DNA from: JBBBNV01 sp037137075
GTDB lineage: Bacteria > Bacillota > Bacilli > Paenibacillales > NBRC-103111
Assembly (NCBI RefSeq): GCF_037137075.1
Contig: NZ_JBBBNV010000048.1
Coordinates: 1 to 14,502, forward strand
Length of the DNA: 14,502 nt
Direction of reading: 5' to 3'
Of this stretch, positions 1 to 6,269 are shown piece by piece; positions within the stretch are counted from its first letter, which is position 1; the number at the start of each line of letters is the position of its first letter. The notes under the pieces are model-generated. The model ran no database searches and was not told where the DNA came from. It worked only from the letters and a program-made list of their open reading frames with translations. A program made the translations under genes and the position numbers.

Positions 1-165
1 TTTTGTCTGCTCGTACTTATGAAACTGGACACCGCTACACATCACAGTATTCTTCAGCTTTATCGTTGGCTTAAAATTCTATTATGGGAACCGATGCATC
101 AATGGATGGAACGAATTCACCGTAAACCTAGTCGAAAATCAGCGGGTAGGCGCAAGAAACAGTGA
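1..165 (+). CDS. C-terminal end of an unidentified protein (cut by window edge)
   Basis: Frame 1 is open from the first base to a TGA at 163-165 and gives 54 residues, so only the end of a longer protein could be present. The visible part has a hydrophobic, Trp-rich stretch (LYRWLKILLWEPMHQW) and then a strongly basic tail ending RKPSRKSAGRRKKQ. Basic tails like this occur in transposases and other DNA-binding proteins, but I do not recognise the family. This left end is more AT-rich than the genes that follow, which would fit a mobile-element remnant. Without the upstream part, neither the start nor the function can be judged, and a chance open frame of this length is possible. Confidence 0.3.
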   Translation, partial: FCLLVLMKLDTATHHSILQLYRWLKILLWEPMHQWMERIHRKPSRKSAGRRKKQ

Positions 166-339
166 GCTAGTATTTCCGTCACTCAGGGGAAACTACATAA
201 ATTTACCAAATGGACAGAGAGCTACCTTCTGGTGGGCAATCGACTTTTTGGTAATGAAAACTAAAACCTTGTTCAGAATTATTCGAAAACTATGCCACCG
301 ACTTTTTATGCAACGCTAGTGCTAGTTATTAGATTAAAA

Positions 340-369
340 AATCCCGCCTCTCCGTAGGATGGCGGGATT
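340..369 (-). terminator. Intrinsic terminator of the small Pro/Gly-rich protein gene
   Basis: The arms AATCCCGCC (340-348) and GGCGGGATT (361-369) form a 9-bp stem with a 12-nt loop. Read on the minus strand, the stem is followed by a run of T (336-340), then AATCTAATAAC. It lies 37 bp past the stop codon of the minus-strand gene ending at 406. There is no T-run on the plus side, so it should act in one direction. Confidence 0.85.
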
Positions 370-405
370 GATTCAGAAGAAACCCGGAAGAAAGCAAGGG
401 ACGTA

Positions 406-780
406 TCAGTAGAGGGGGCCGGAGCTCGGAGACGGGCTGCCGACACCAGGCTGTCCTCCACCTCCCATCCCAGGCTGAAACCCCGGCATATATCCCCCTC
501 CGCCAGGACCAGGACCGCCTTGCCCGTACGGCATCGGAATCGGGAATGGAAGGGGGAACGGAAACGGCGGTCCTCCTTGACAGGGCGGGAACGGATTCAC
601 GTCCTGGATTTGTCCGTACCGGTAATGCTTGGTGGCGAACTGGGACTGATACAAATATTCCAACAGGAATATTTCCCCGTTCTGAACACTGCACAGCACC
701 CCCGACACCCCCTGCCCGTTCCGTAACGAGACCCCGACCGGACGGCCAATCCATTGAAATGCTTTTTGCTGCCACGGCAT
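406..780 (-). CDS. Small hypothetical protein, possible SH3/Sm-like N-terminus and Pro/Gly-rich tail
   Basis: This 124-residue protein starts at an ATG preceded by a strong AGGAGGG about 8 nt upstream, and a clear terminator follows it. Residues 10-45 (IGRPVGVSLRNGQGVSGVLCSVQNGEIFLLEYL) alternate hydrophobic and polar residues with turn-like Gly/Asn positions, as in a small SH3-like or Sm-like beta-barrel. Residues 64-124 are almost entirely Pro, Gly, Phe, Met and Ser, in runs such as PPFPFPLPFPIPMP and GGPGPGGGGYMPG, and are probably disordered. No signal peptide or transmembrane segment is visible. This architecture is common among Bacillales spore-coat and surface-layer proteins, so a coat-associated role is a reasonable guess, but nothing here proves it. 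The gene stands alone with its own signals. I am confident it is a gene and unsure of its function. Confidence 0.75.
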   Translation of the reverse strand: MPWQQKAFQWIGRPVGVSLRNGQGVSGVLCSVQNGEIFLLEYLYQSQFATKHYRYGQIQDVNPFPPCQGGPPFPFPLPFPIPMPYGQGGPGPGGGGYMPGFQPGMGGGGQPGVGSPSPSSGPLY

Positions 781-855
781 ATGTTAATCCCTCCTAAACG
801 CTATAGGATAGCCTATGTCGGCAGGGAAAAATGGTTATTCGCCGCGCGCCCATTT

Positions 856-1806
856 TTACCGCAGGTACCGCTGCCGCAGCGCCTCCAGCTCCGACAGCAC
901 GGCGTTACGTAGCTGTTCGGGCGCAGCAACCTCGGCCAGCGCCCCGAAGCTGAGCACCAGCTCAAGGGCCGATTCCAGCGTATGAAAGCGCACCTCCGCC
1001 TCCACGTCATCACCGTCTGCAGACCGGCAAGCAATAAGCTGGACATAAGGCTCCCGTTCGATACGCGGCAGCAGCCTGCGGTCGCATAGCAGCACCGCCG
1101 GATAGACTGGAAGCGAAGCTTTAAACTGCGCCGTCGACTGCTCCCAATACGCGGCCAAGTGAAACCCCGCCGGACGATCGAACACTTCGTCCAGCAGCCG
1201 GGCATCCACAATGCGGGAAATGCGGTACGTCCGCAGTTCCCCCTCCGCTTCAGCCGCAGCATACCACGTGCTTCGTTTCGCCACCAGGCCGAGCGGATGA
1301 ATAACCCGCTGCACCTGCTCCGTCTCCTTCCGGTATGTAATCCTTACGGCGCGCTGCGCCCAAACCGCTTCTTGTATCAAGGGGAGCAGCGGTGCCTGCT
1401 CCGCGCCCTGATGCCAGCCCGCCCCGTCAATATGAATACGCTCGCGCACTTCTTCCGCAGCGCTGCGCATCTGGGCCGGAGAAGCGGCCAGCAGCTTCTG
1501 AAAGGCCGTCTCATAGTTCCCCTCCAGCCCCAAATCGCCAAGCAGCGCGGAGGAAGGCGCAACGAGCAGGGCCAGCAGCTCCTCCAGCTTCATACCTGTC
1601 AGGTTCGTCCGGTAGCCGCCCGTCAGCGCCCAGCCTCCGGCCGCCCCCCGCTCTGCAAATACCGGAACCCCGGCCGCACTGAGCGCCTCCATATCCCGGT
1701 GTATCGTTCTCTCCGACACCTCCAGCTTCTCCGCCAGCTCCCGCGCCGTTAATCGCCCATAATTTTGCAGGAGCAGAAGAAGAGAAATCAGCCGATCCGC
1801 CCGCAT
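856..1806 (-). CDS. YafY-type transcriptional regulator, HTH_11 plus WYL domain
   Basis: The protein has 316 residues. Residues 1-60 are a winged helix-turn-helix of the HTH_11/DeoR type (ARELAEKLEVSERTIHRDMEAL followed by the AERGAAGGWAL wing). Residues about 140-215 are a WYL domain with WYA at 181-183 and RTYRISRI at 192-199, the ligand-contacting arginine stretch of that family. The C-terminal part (about 225-316) matches the usual WYL C-terminal extension. Proteins of this layout are cytoplasmic regulators that often control an adjacent divergent gene. Here a short-chain dehydrogenase starts 154 bp away on the other strand, with a 17-bp palindrome between them, so that gene is the likely target. 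The ATG is preceded by GGGAGGGG about 5 nt upstream. The effector is unknown. Confidence 0.9.
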   Translation of the reverse strand: MRADRLISLLLLLQNYGRLTARELAEKLEVSERTIHRDMEALSAAGVPVFAERGAAGGWALTGGYRTNLTGMKLEELLALLVAPSSALLGDLGLEGNYETAFQKLLAASPAQMRSAAEEVRERIHIDGAGWHQGAEQAPLLPLIQEAVWAQRAVRITYRKETEQVQRVIHPLGLVAKRSTWYAAAEAEGELRTYRISRIVDARLLDEVFDRPAGFHLAAYWEQSTAQFKASLPVYPAVLLCDRRLLPRIEREPYVQLIACRSADGDDVEAEVRFHTLESALELVLSFGALAEVAAPEQLRNAVLSELEALRQRYLR

Positions 1807-1885
1807 AGTGACCCCTCCCGTTTTTCCAGATCTCGTTTCTCATATCATGTTGTTCTTTCCATTTTTTTAGTGTAGCACAACGAAT

Positions 1886-1902
1886 ATGACAATGGCTGTC
1901 AT
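1886..1902. promoter_or_regulatory. Candidate operator in the regulator/dehydrogenase intergenic region
   Basis: ATGACA and TGTCAT form perfect 6-bp inverted arms around a 5-bp spacer, roughly mid-way between the divergent starts at 1806 and 1961. Its symmetry and position suit a dimeric regulator such as the neighbouring WYL protein. I could not place a convincing -35/-10 pair on either strand, so the distance from the operator to a promoter is unknown. Confidence 0.4.
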
Positions 1903-1960
1903 GATTACAGGAGATACTAGTCTTATATTTCCCTATTTCAACTCAAAGGAGCGTACACAG

Positions 1961-2854
1961 ATGACTACAAAACCACTGCAGGGCCGAATTGCTCTTGTAG
2001 CCGGCGCGACCCGGGGCGCAGGCCGCGGGATAGCCATGATGCTCGGAGAAGCAGGCGCAACTGTATATGTAACCGGACGAAGCACACGGACCCGCCACTC
2101 GGATCTGGATCGTTCGGAAACGATTGAGGAGACTGCTGATTTGGTGACGGCTTGCGGCGGCCAGGGCATTGCGGTTCCGGCCGATCATACCGTAGAGGCG
2201 GACGTAAAGGAGCTGATTGCTCAAATTAACAAGGAACAGAATGGCCGGCTGGACCTGTTAGTCAATAACGTCTGGGGAGGCGACCATTTAAGCGAATGGG
2301 GGAAGCCGTTCTGGGAGCACTCCTTGACAAACGGGCTTCTGATACAAGAACGAGCCGTTCACTCCCACATGATAACAAGCTATTACGGCGCTCCCCTGCT
2401 CCTCGCCCGCAAACAAGGATTAATTATTGAGATTACAGATGGCTTCGACTATCGGTACCGCGGCTCCCTCTATTACAGCCTGGCCAAAATATCAGCCATC
2501 CATCTTGCACAGGCGATGGCCGCCGACCTGAAGCCTCACGGCGTAACAGCCGTCGCGCTCAGTCCCGGCTTCCTGCGCTCGGAAGCCATGCTCGATCATT
2601 TTGGCGTGACCGAGAGCAACTGGCGTGACGCGGCCAACCAAGATCCGCACTTTTTGATATCCGAGACCCCGTATTATGTTGGCCGCGCTGTTGCAGCTCT
2701 GGCCGCCGACCCGGACATCGCCTCGAAAACCGGTCAAATCCTGACTACATGGGACTTGTCCGATGAATACGGATTTACCGACCGGGACGGCAGCCGCCCT
2801 CACTGGGGAAGATACGCGGCGGAGCAGGGCTTCTATGATGAGTCCGGGCACTAG
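1961..2854 (+). CDS. Short-chain dehydrogenase/reductase (SDR family)
   Basis: From the ATG at 1961 the product has 297 residues. An ATG further upstream at 1886 is open, but it lies inside the palindromic operator and has no ribosome binding site. The ATG at 1961 follows AAAGGAG about 9 nt upstream, and the Rossmann fold begins straight after it. The nucleotide motif is GATRGAGRGIA (15-25), and VTGRS (37-41), with Arg at the end of beta-2, points to NADP(H). VNNVWGG (101-107) replaces the usual NNAG. The catalytic YxxxK is Y172/K176. The expected catalytic Ser 13 residues earlier is Thr159. The protein is longer than a 250-residue classical SDR, mainly at the C-terminus. The substrate is unknown. 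It is probably controlled by the divergent WYL regulator. Confidence 0.9.
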   Translation: MTTKPLQGRIALVAGATRGAGRGIAMMLGEAGATVYVTGRSTRTRHSDLDRSETIEETADLVTACGGQGIAVPADHTVEADVKELIAQINKEQNGRLDLLVNNVWGGDHLSEWGKPFWEHSLTNGLLIQERAVHSHMITSYYGAPLLLARKQGLIIEITDGFDYRYRGSLYYSLAKISAIHLAQAMAADLKPHGVTAVALSPGFLRSEAMLDHFGVTESNWRDAANQDPHFLISETPYYVGRAVAALAADPDIASKTGQILTTWDLSDEYGFTDRDGSRPHWGRYAAEQGFYDESGH

Positions 2855-2897
2855 ACTCGCGCAAGTCGGCGGCGTGGGGACAAATTCAAACGGACCC

Positions 2898-2928
2898 GGG
2901 CATGCGAGATTCATGCCTTTGGTTTTTT
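2898..2928 (+). terminator. Intrinsic terminator of the dehydrogenase gene
   Basis: GGCATG (2899-2904) and CATGCC (2912-2917) form a stem around a 7-nt loop, extendable by one G-T pair. The stem is followed by TTTGGTTTTTTC on the plus strand. It starts 43 bp after the dehydrogenase stop codon. Confidence 0.7.
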
Positions 2929-2990
2929 CATTATTTCAGAGCCCGACGGCCCGAATCATCCGAATAAATGACAGATAGCCCATGAAATAA

Positions 2991-3034
2991 AAAAGAACCC
3001 GCCTCCCGGATAACCGGAGAATAGGGTTCTTTTA
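2991..3034. terminator. Bidirectional terminator between convergent genes
   Basis: AGAACCC (2994-3000) pairs with GGGTTCT (3024-3030), with an inner CTCC/GGAG-type helix. The plus strand ends in TTTT and the minus strand in a longer run of T and A/T, so it can stop transcripts from either side. On the minus strand it sits just past the gamma-lyase-like gene ending at 3046 and closes the ten-gene cluster. On the plus strand it backs up the dehydrogenase terminator. Confidence 0.8.
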
Positions 3035-3045
3035 GAAATCATATC

Positions 3046-4248
3046 CTAGCCTTCGCCTGTCAAGGAGCCTGCCGCACATAGCGCCTGCTCCAGGTCCGCA
3101 ATAATATCGGCGGGGTCCTCCAGGCCGACAGAAAGACGAATCAGACCGTCGGTAATGCCGAACTTCAGCCGCTCCTCGGCCGGGATCGAGAAATGCGTCA
3201 TCGTCGCCGGATGCTGAACCAGCGTTTCCGGGTCCCCCAGGCTAAACGAGATCATAGCCAGCTGCAGCTTGTTAATGAACGCTTGTCCCGCCTTCAGGCC
3301 GCCCTTGATTTCGAAGGAGACCATTCCGCCCATCCCCCGCATCTGTCTCATCGCCAGCCCATGCTGGGGATGGTCCGGCAGCCCCGGGTAATAGACGGCT
3401 TCCACTAGAGGATGACCAGCTAAATAGGAGGCCACCTGCTGCGCGTTATCGCAATGGGCCCGGACACGCAGCCCCATCGTTTTTAGTCCGCGCAAAATAA
3501 GAAACGCTTCCCACGCATTCAGATTTTGGCCCAAGTCTCCGGCGATGCGTTTGCGAATAAACTCAATGGTGGATGCAGATCCCACCACAAAGCCGGCTAC
3601 CACGTCCCCGTGCCCGTTCAAATACTTGGTCGCGCTGTGCACCACAACATCGGCCCCCAGCTCAAGCGGACACTGCAAATACGGCGTCATGAAGGTATTG
3701 TCCACGATGAGCGGTATCCCGTGGTCCTTGGCCAACTCCGACAGCCTGCGCAAATCCAGCACCGTCAGCCTTGGATTGGATGGCGTCTCGACATACAAGG
3801 CTTTCGTGTTGGGCCGGATTCCAGCACGCACCTGCTCCAAATCCGTACAATCCACAAAATCGGAATGAATGCCGAAGCGCGGAGCAAGAAGCGTAATAAA
3901 ATTATAAGTTCCCCCATAGACATCCCGGGTGACCAGAACATGGTCGCCCTGCTGCAGGAAAGCGAGCAGCGCGGAGGAAATCGCCGCCATCCCGCTGCTT
4001 AGGCCGATGCAGTCTTCCCCGCCTTCCAGCCGGGCCACCTTATGCTCCAGTGTACGTGTTGTAGGGTTTCCATACCGGCCGTAGTAGGTTCCGGCCCGTT
4101 CGCCCGCAACCGTCGCTGCCGCCGACTCCGCATCCGCGAAGGCATAAGCCACGGCAGGCACGATAGGCTGGGAAATCGCCCCCGTTTTTTCATCAGGGTG
4201 CTGGGCGGCATGGACGGCAATGGTGTCGAATCTCCAGTTCGGGTTCAT
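3046..4248 (-). CDS. PLP-dependent Cys/Met-metabolism enzyme, methionine gamma-lyase-like
   Basis: The 400-residue length is typical of the family, and the start ATG has GGAGGGG about 5 nt upstream. Family landmarks are YGRYGNPT (56-63), SSGMAAISSAL (84-94), the PLP-phosphate/Asp region VDNTFMTPY (182-190) with D183, and SATKYLNGHGDVV (205-217), whose K208 should form the Schiff base. The C-terminal SLGDPETLVQHPATMTH (336-352) and GLIRLSVGLED (368-378) resemble methionine gamma-lyases more than cystathionine gamma-synthases. However, the Cys found in classic gamma-lyases after YG (YGCT) is Gly113 here, and the Lys-Asp pair near residue 233 is also absent. Cystathionine gamma-lyase or another sulphur-amino-acid lyase is therefore possible. 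It lies 43 bp after the creatininase-family gene and is the last gene of the cluster. Confidence 0.88.
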   Translation of the reverse strand: MNPNWRFDTIAVHAAQHPDEKTGAISQPIVPAVAYAFADAESAAATVAGERAGTYYGRYGNPTTRTLEHKVARLEGGEDCIGLSSGMAAISSALLAFLQQGDHVLVTRDVYGGTYNFITLLAPRFGIHSDFVDCTDLEQVRAGIRPNTKALYVETPSNPRLTVLDLRRLSELAKDHGIPLIVDNTFMTPYLQCPLELGADVVVHSATKYLNGHGDVVAGFVVGSASTIEFIRKRIAGDLGQNLNAWEAFLILRGLKTMGLRVRAHCDNAQQVASYLAGHPLVEAVYYPGLPDHPQHGLAMRQMRGMGGMVSFEIKGGLKAGQAFINKLQLAMISFSLGDPETLVQHPATMTHFSIPAEERLKFGITDGLIRLSVGLEDPADIIADLEQALCAAGSLTGEG

Positions 4249-4291
4249 GGGTTCCCCTCCATTCTATGGATGCAGTCGCGGGTGCACCGCG

Positions 4292-5050
4292 TTAAGCTTG
4301 TGTTGTTCGGTCGGGAATATCCCAGACTTCCTCAAGAAAGCGGACAATGCGGTCTACGGAGCGGTCTACAAGGACTTGCCCCTTTTCCGCCGTTGCAACC
4401 TGCGAGTTGCCCACCGTCCCCCAATCTGTATTGTCCGACAGACGGCCGTATTTCATAATTTCCGGAAAAGCGTCCTTTCGCTTGCGGGTCACGTCCATCG
4501 TCCTGCTCATATCCACCAGCTCCGGATACAAATGCAGCATAACCGAGGTTCCCGCTTCACCGGCATGAGAGTGCGCCAGCTCACCGGATTCCAGCACGCC
4601 TGCATCAACGGTTTTGACGAACCGCCAGTAATCGATCTGCGCCTTGCGGATATCCTTCCGATCCCGCAGTGCATACGCAATCTGGTTAATAATCGGAACA
4701 TTGCCGGCATGGGAATTCATAAAAAGAAAATCCTTAAAGCCCCATTTCAGCAAGCTGTCGACCACATCGTTCAGATAAGCCTTGAAGCTTTCCGGGCGAA
4801 TCGTAATCGTGCCGGGGAATTCATCAAGCATTGAGGAATCCCCTACCTCCAGCACCGGCCCGATGATGCCGCCGACACGCCGGGCCACCAGCTCTGCGAT
4901 TTTGACTGCAACAAGCGAGTCTGATCCGAGCGGCAGATGAGGGCCGTACACCTCAAAGGCACCCGCCGGCAAAATCACCAGATCGGTCTCCTTTTTCCGC
5001 TCCGTGAACGTCGTCCAGCTCATTTCTTTCATAAAGTGCGTTGCTTGCAT
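4292..5050 (-). CDS. Creatininase-family amidohydrolase (MftE/ArfB superfamily)
   Basis: The product has 252 residues. The ATG at 5050 has AAGGGAG about 8 nt upstream, while a later ATG at codon 7 has none. Family motifs are LPAGAFEVYGPHLPLGSD (27-44), DEFPGTITI (76-84), MNSHAGN (111-117), SHAGEAGTSVML (161-172) and the closing GTVGNSQVATAEKG (211-224). The family binds two metals and cleaves cyclic or linear amides such as creatinine, formamides and peptide ends. E33, D44, H114 and E165 are in the expected ligand positions. The His that normally follows E by two residues (ExHG) is Tyr35. The upstream neighbour is a nitrilase-like hydrolase, with a structured gap of 316 bp between them. The downstream neighbour is the PLP lyase. 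The substrate is unknown; creatinine itself is unlikely given the context. Confidence 0.88.
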   Translation of the reverse strand: MQATHFMKEMSWTTFTERKKETDLVILPAGAFEVYGPHLPLGSDSLVAVKIAELVARRVGGIIGPVLEVGDSSMLDEFPGTITIRPESFKAYLNDVVDSLLKWGFKDFLFMNSHAGNVPIINQIAYALRDRKDIRKAQIDYWRFVKTVDAGVLESGELAHSHAGEAGTSVMLHLYPELVDMSRTMDVTRKRKDAFPEIMKYGRLSDNTDWGTVGNSQVATAEKGQVLVDRSVDRIVRFLEEVWDIPDRTTQA

Positions 5051-5154
5051 CGCAGACGCTCCCTTCCGTTTCAGGCATTGTCAAATAAGCGTGCACATTG
5101 TCCAGCCCCCCTGGGCCCGGGACCGCCCCCCGCCCTCAAGCCTCTGGATGCGCC

Positions 5155-5203
5155 TTTCCGCACCGCGCGCAGCTCCCAGCGTGCGGTGTTTCGCTGCATG
5201 ACG
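5155..5203 (+). repeat. Dispersed 49-nt repeat, copy A
   Basis: By eye, 46 of 49 bases match the reverse complement of 13961-14009. The segment runs TTTCCG, then CACCGCG.GCAG.TCCC, AGCG.GCGGTG and TTTCGCTGCATGACG, where dots mark the three differences. Bases 5161-5170 pair with 5179-5188 (one G-T pair) around the loop AGCTCCCA. A weaker copy of the right half, 20 of 27 bases, follows 56 bp later at 5233-5259. Confidence 0.85.
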
Positions 5204-5220
5204 GCGGTCGGTCGACCACA

Positions 5221-5257
5221 TCATGCTTCCGCCAGTGCGCGGTATGGCGGCGCATGA
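5221..5257. repeat. Imperfect inverted repeat (potential hairpin)
   Basis: TCATGC (5221-5226) pairs with GCATGA (5252-5257), and CCGCCA (5229-5234) pairs with TGGCGG (5245-5250). This gives about 12 bp with a small TT/C bulge and a 10-nt loop. The left arm could instead pair with the GCATGA of repeat copy A at 5196-5201, so two folds compete. There is no T-run on either side. Confidence 0.55.
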
Positions 5258-5259
5258 CG
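5233..5259 (+). repeat. Degenerate partial copy of the dispersed repeat
   Basis: Twenty of 27 bases match 5177-5203 without gaps, ending in the same GCGCATGACG/CTGCATGACG block. The two form an imperfect tandem with a 56-bp period. Similarity continues weakly into GTC..ACCAC on the right side of both. Confidence 0.5.
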
Positions 5260-5366
5260 ATCGTCAACCACGAGCCGGGGTAGACCCGAGGCGGTAGCAA
5301 CAGCCGGCCCGGAGCGCTCGCTTCCCCCTCCGGAAGCGGCCTCACAAGCTCAGGCAATTCCGTCTC

Positions 5367-6191
5367 CTAAGCCTCTGTTCCGTACAGCTCCGGTCTGCGG
5401 TGAATGTAGGAAGGCAGCTTGGCGCGTACTTCCTCAAGCCGTTTCAGGTCGATTCGGCAAGGAATCAACGCTTCTGTCTCCGGTCCGGCCACCATCGTTA
5501 CTCCCATCGGGTCAACGATCAAGCTTTGTCCGATATAGAAATTGTCGCTTACCTTGTCGCAGCCGACCATGAACACGGTGTTCTCGATGGCGCGTGTAGT
5601 GACCAGATTAGTCCAGTGCAGCTCCTTCAACGGTCCGCGAACCCAGCCGGAAGGCACGATAATAATATCGGCCCCGTGCATCGCCTGATGACGGGCGATT
5701 TCCGGGAAGCGCAGCTCATAGCAGACGAACAGCCCGATTTTGCCGAACGGGGTGTCAATCGGCTGGAACAGCTCGTTGCCCGGCTTAATATTGCGGGATT
5801 CGTTGTAGCCGAACGCATCAAACAGATGTGTTTTCCGGTACACGCTCACCACTTCGCCCTCTGCATTGACCACAACCGTCGTGTTGTAAACCCGTTCCTC
5901 CTGCGGGTCCTCTACAGCCTCCCGCATTCCAAAAATCATCCAAACCCCGAACCGCTTGGCGAGCGCAGACATGCCCTGTACAAACGGACCGTCCACCGGC
6001 TCTGCATCACGCAAGGAAACGTCCTTTGGCGTACCCAGCGGGAAATGGCTCATAAATACTTCAGGAAATACAATCAGCTGGGCACCGTGCACATCCACCG
6101 ATTCCTGCACGGCTTTTTCCGCTTTTTGAAGATTGACATGCTTATCATCTGTTGACGTCAGCTGCGCCATGACCAATTGAAACGATGACAT
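5367..6191 (-). CDS. Carbon-nitrogen hydrolase (nitrilase superfamily, omega-amidase-like)
   Basis: From the ATG at 6191 the product has 274 residues. A GTG at 6200 is in frame, but its AAGGAG would be only 2 nt away, while the ATG lies 11 nt from the same site. The catalytic triad is complete: E44 (VFPEVF), K120 (YRKTHLFD) and C157 (LFVCYELRFPE). Other family signatures are PIDTPFGKIG (144-153), SGWVRG (181-186), TTRAIENTVFMVG (198-210) and GQSLIVDPMG (221-230). The closest known groups by pattern are Nit2/omega-amidase and MtnU-type enzymes, which hydrolyse 2-oxo acid amides in transamination-linked pathways. It is cytoplasmic, with no signal peptide. It lies 78 bp downstream of the second ATPase gene of the importer. 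A role in deamidating an imported or transaminated intermediate is inference. Confidence 0.9.
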   Translation of the reverse strand: MSSFQLVMAQLTSTDDKHVNLQKAEKAVQESVDVHGAQLIVFPEVFMSHFPLGTPKDVSLRDAEPVDGPFVQGMSALAKRFGVWMIFGMREAVEDPQEERVYNTTVVVNAEGEVVSVYRKTHLFDAFGYNESRNIKPGNELFQPIDTPFGKIGLFVCYELRFPEIARHQAMHGADIIIVPSGWVRGPLKELHWTNLVTTRAIENTVFMVGCDKVSDNFYIGQSLIVDPMGVTMVAGPETEALIPCRIDLKRLEEVRAKLPSYIHRRPELYGTEA

Positions 6192-6202
6192 TCGTATCAC
6201 TT

Positions 6203-6232
6203 CTCCTTTATCTGTTCCTTGATCTGCTTCTT
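6203..6232 (-). repeat. Short 12-bp imperfect tandem repeat ahead of the nitrilase gene
   Basis: On the minus strand AAGAAGCAGATC is followed by AAGGAACAGATA and then AAGGAG, whose last unit is the ribosome binding site of the nitrilase gene. One frame would read IKKQIKEQIKEK before a TGA, but it has no start codon and is closed upstream by TAG. It may be a remnant or simply purine-rich leader sequence. Confidence 0.35.
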
Positions 6233-6269
6233 GATTTCAGCAATCCTTCGCTAGTCCGTGCTTGTCCGG

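Larger units (their letters stand above)
5051..5366. other. GC-rich structured intergenic region, no gene supported
   Basis: This gap of 316 bp lies between two minus-strand genes of the same cluster and is unusually long for it. It contains the 49-nt dispersed repeat (5155-5203), a degenerate second copy at 5233-5259, and three potential hairpins: 5161-5188, 5221-5257 and 5319-5338. The third pairs CGCTTCC with GGAAGCG and has no T-run, so it is not a normal terminator. A TTGACA on the minus strand near 5084-5079 has no matching -10. One minus-strand ORF of 73 codons starting with TTG is open here, but it looks random. Confidence 0.7.

Noticed and set aside
315..326. GCTAGT repeated twice in tandem near the left end
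   Set aside because: Two 6-bp units are easily explained by chance, and no element boundary or further copies were seen.
1886..1960. Upstream start giving the dehydrogenase 25 extra residues
   Set aside because: The ATG lies inside the palindromic operator candidate with no ribosome binding site. The ATG at 1961 has AAAGGAG and begins directly before the Rossmann fold.
5056..5084. Promoter before the creatininase-family gene
   Set aside because: A TTGACA is present on the minus strand at 5084-5079, but nothing like a -10 box lies 16-18 bp downstream.
5136..5357. Minus-strand ORF of 73 codons starting with TTG just after the nitrilase stop
   Set aside because: TAGGAG lies at a suitable distance before the TTG, but the protein has no pattern of conservation, crosses the repeat element and hairpins, and looks random. 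I keep it only as a note.
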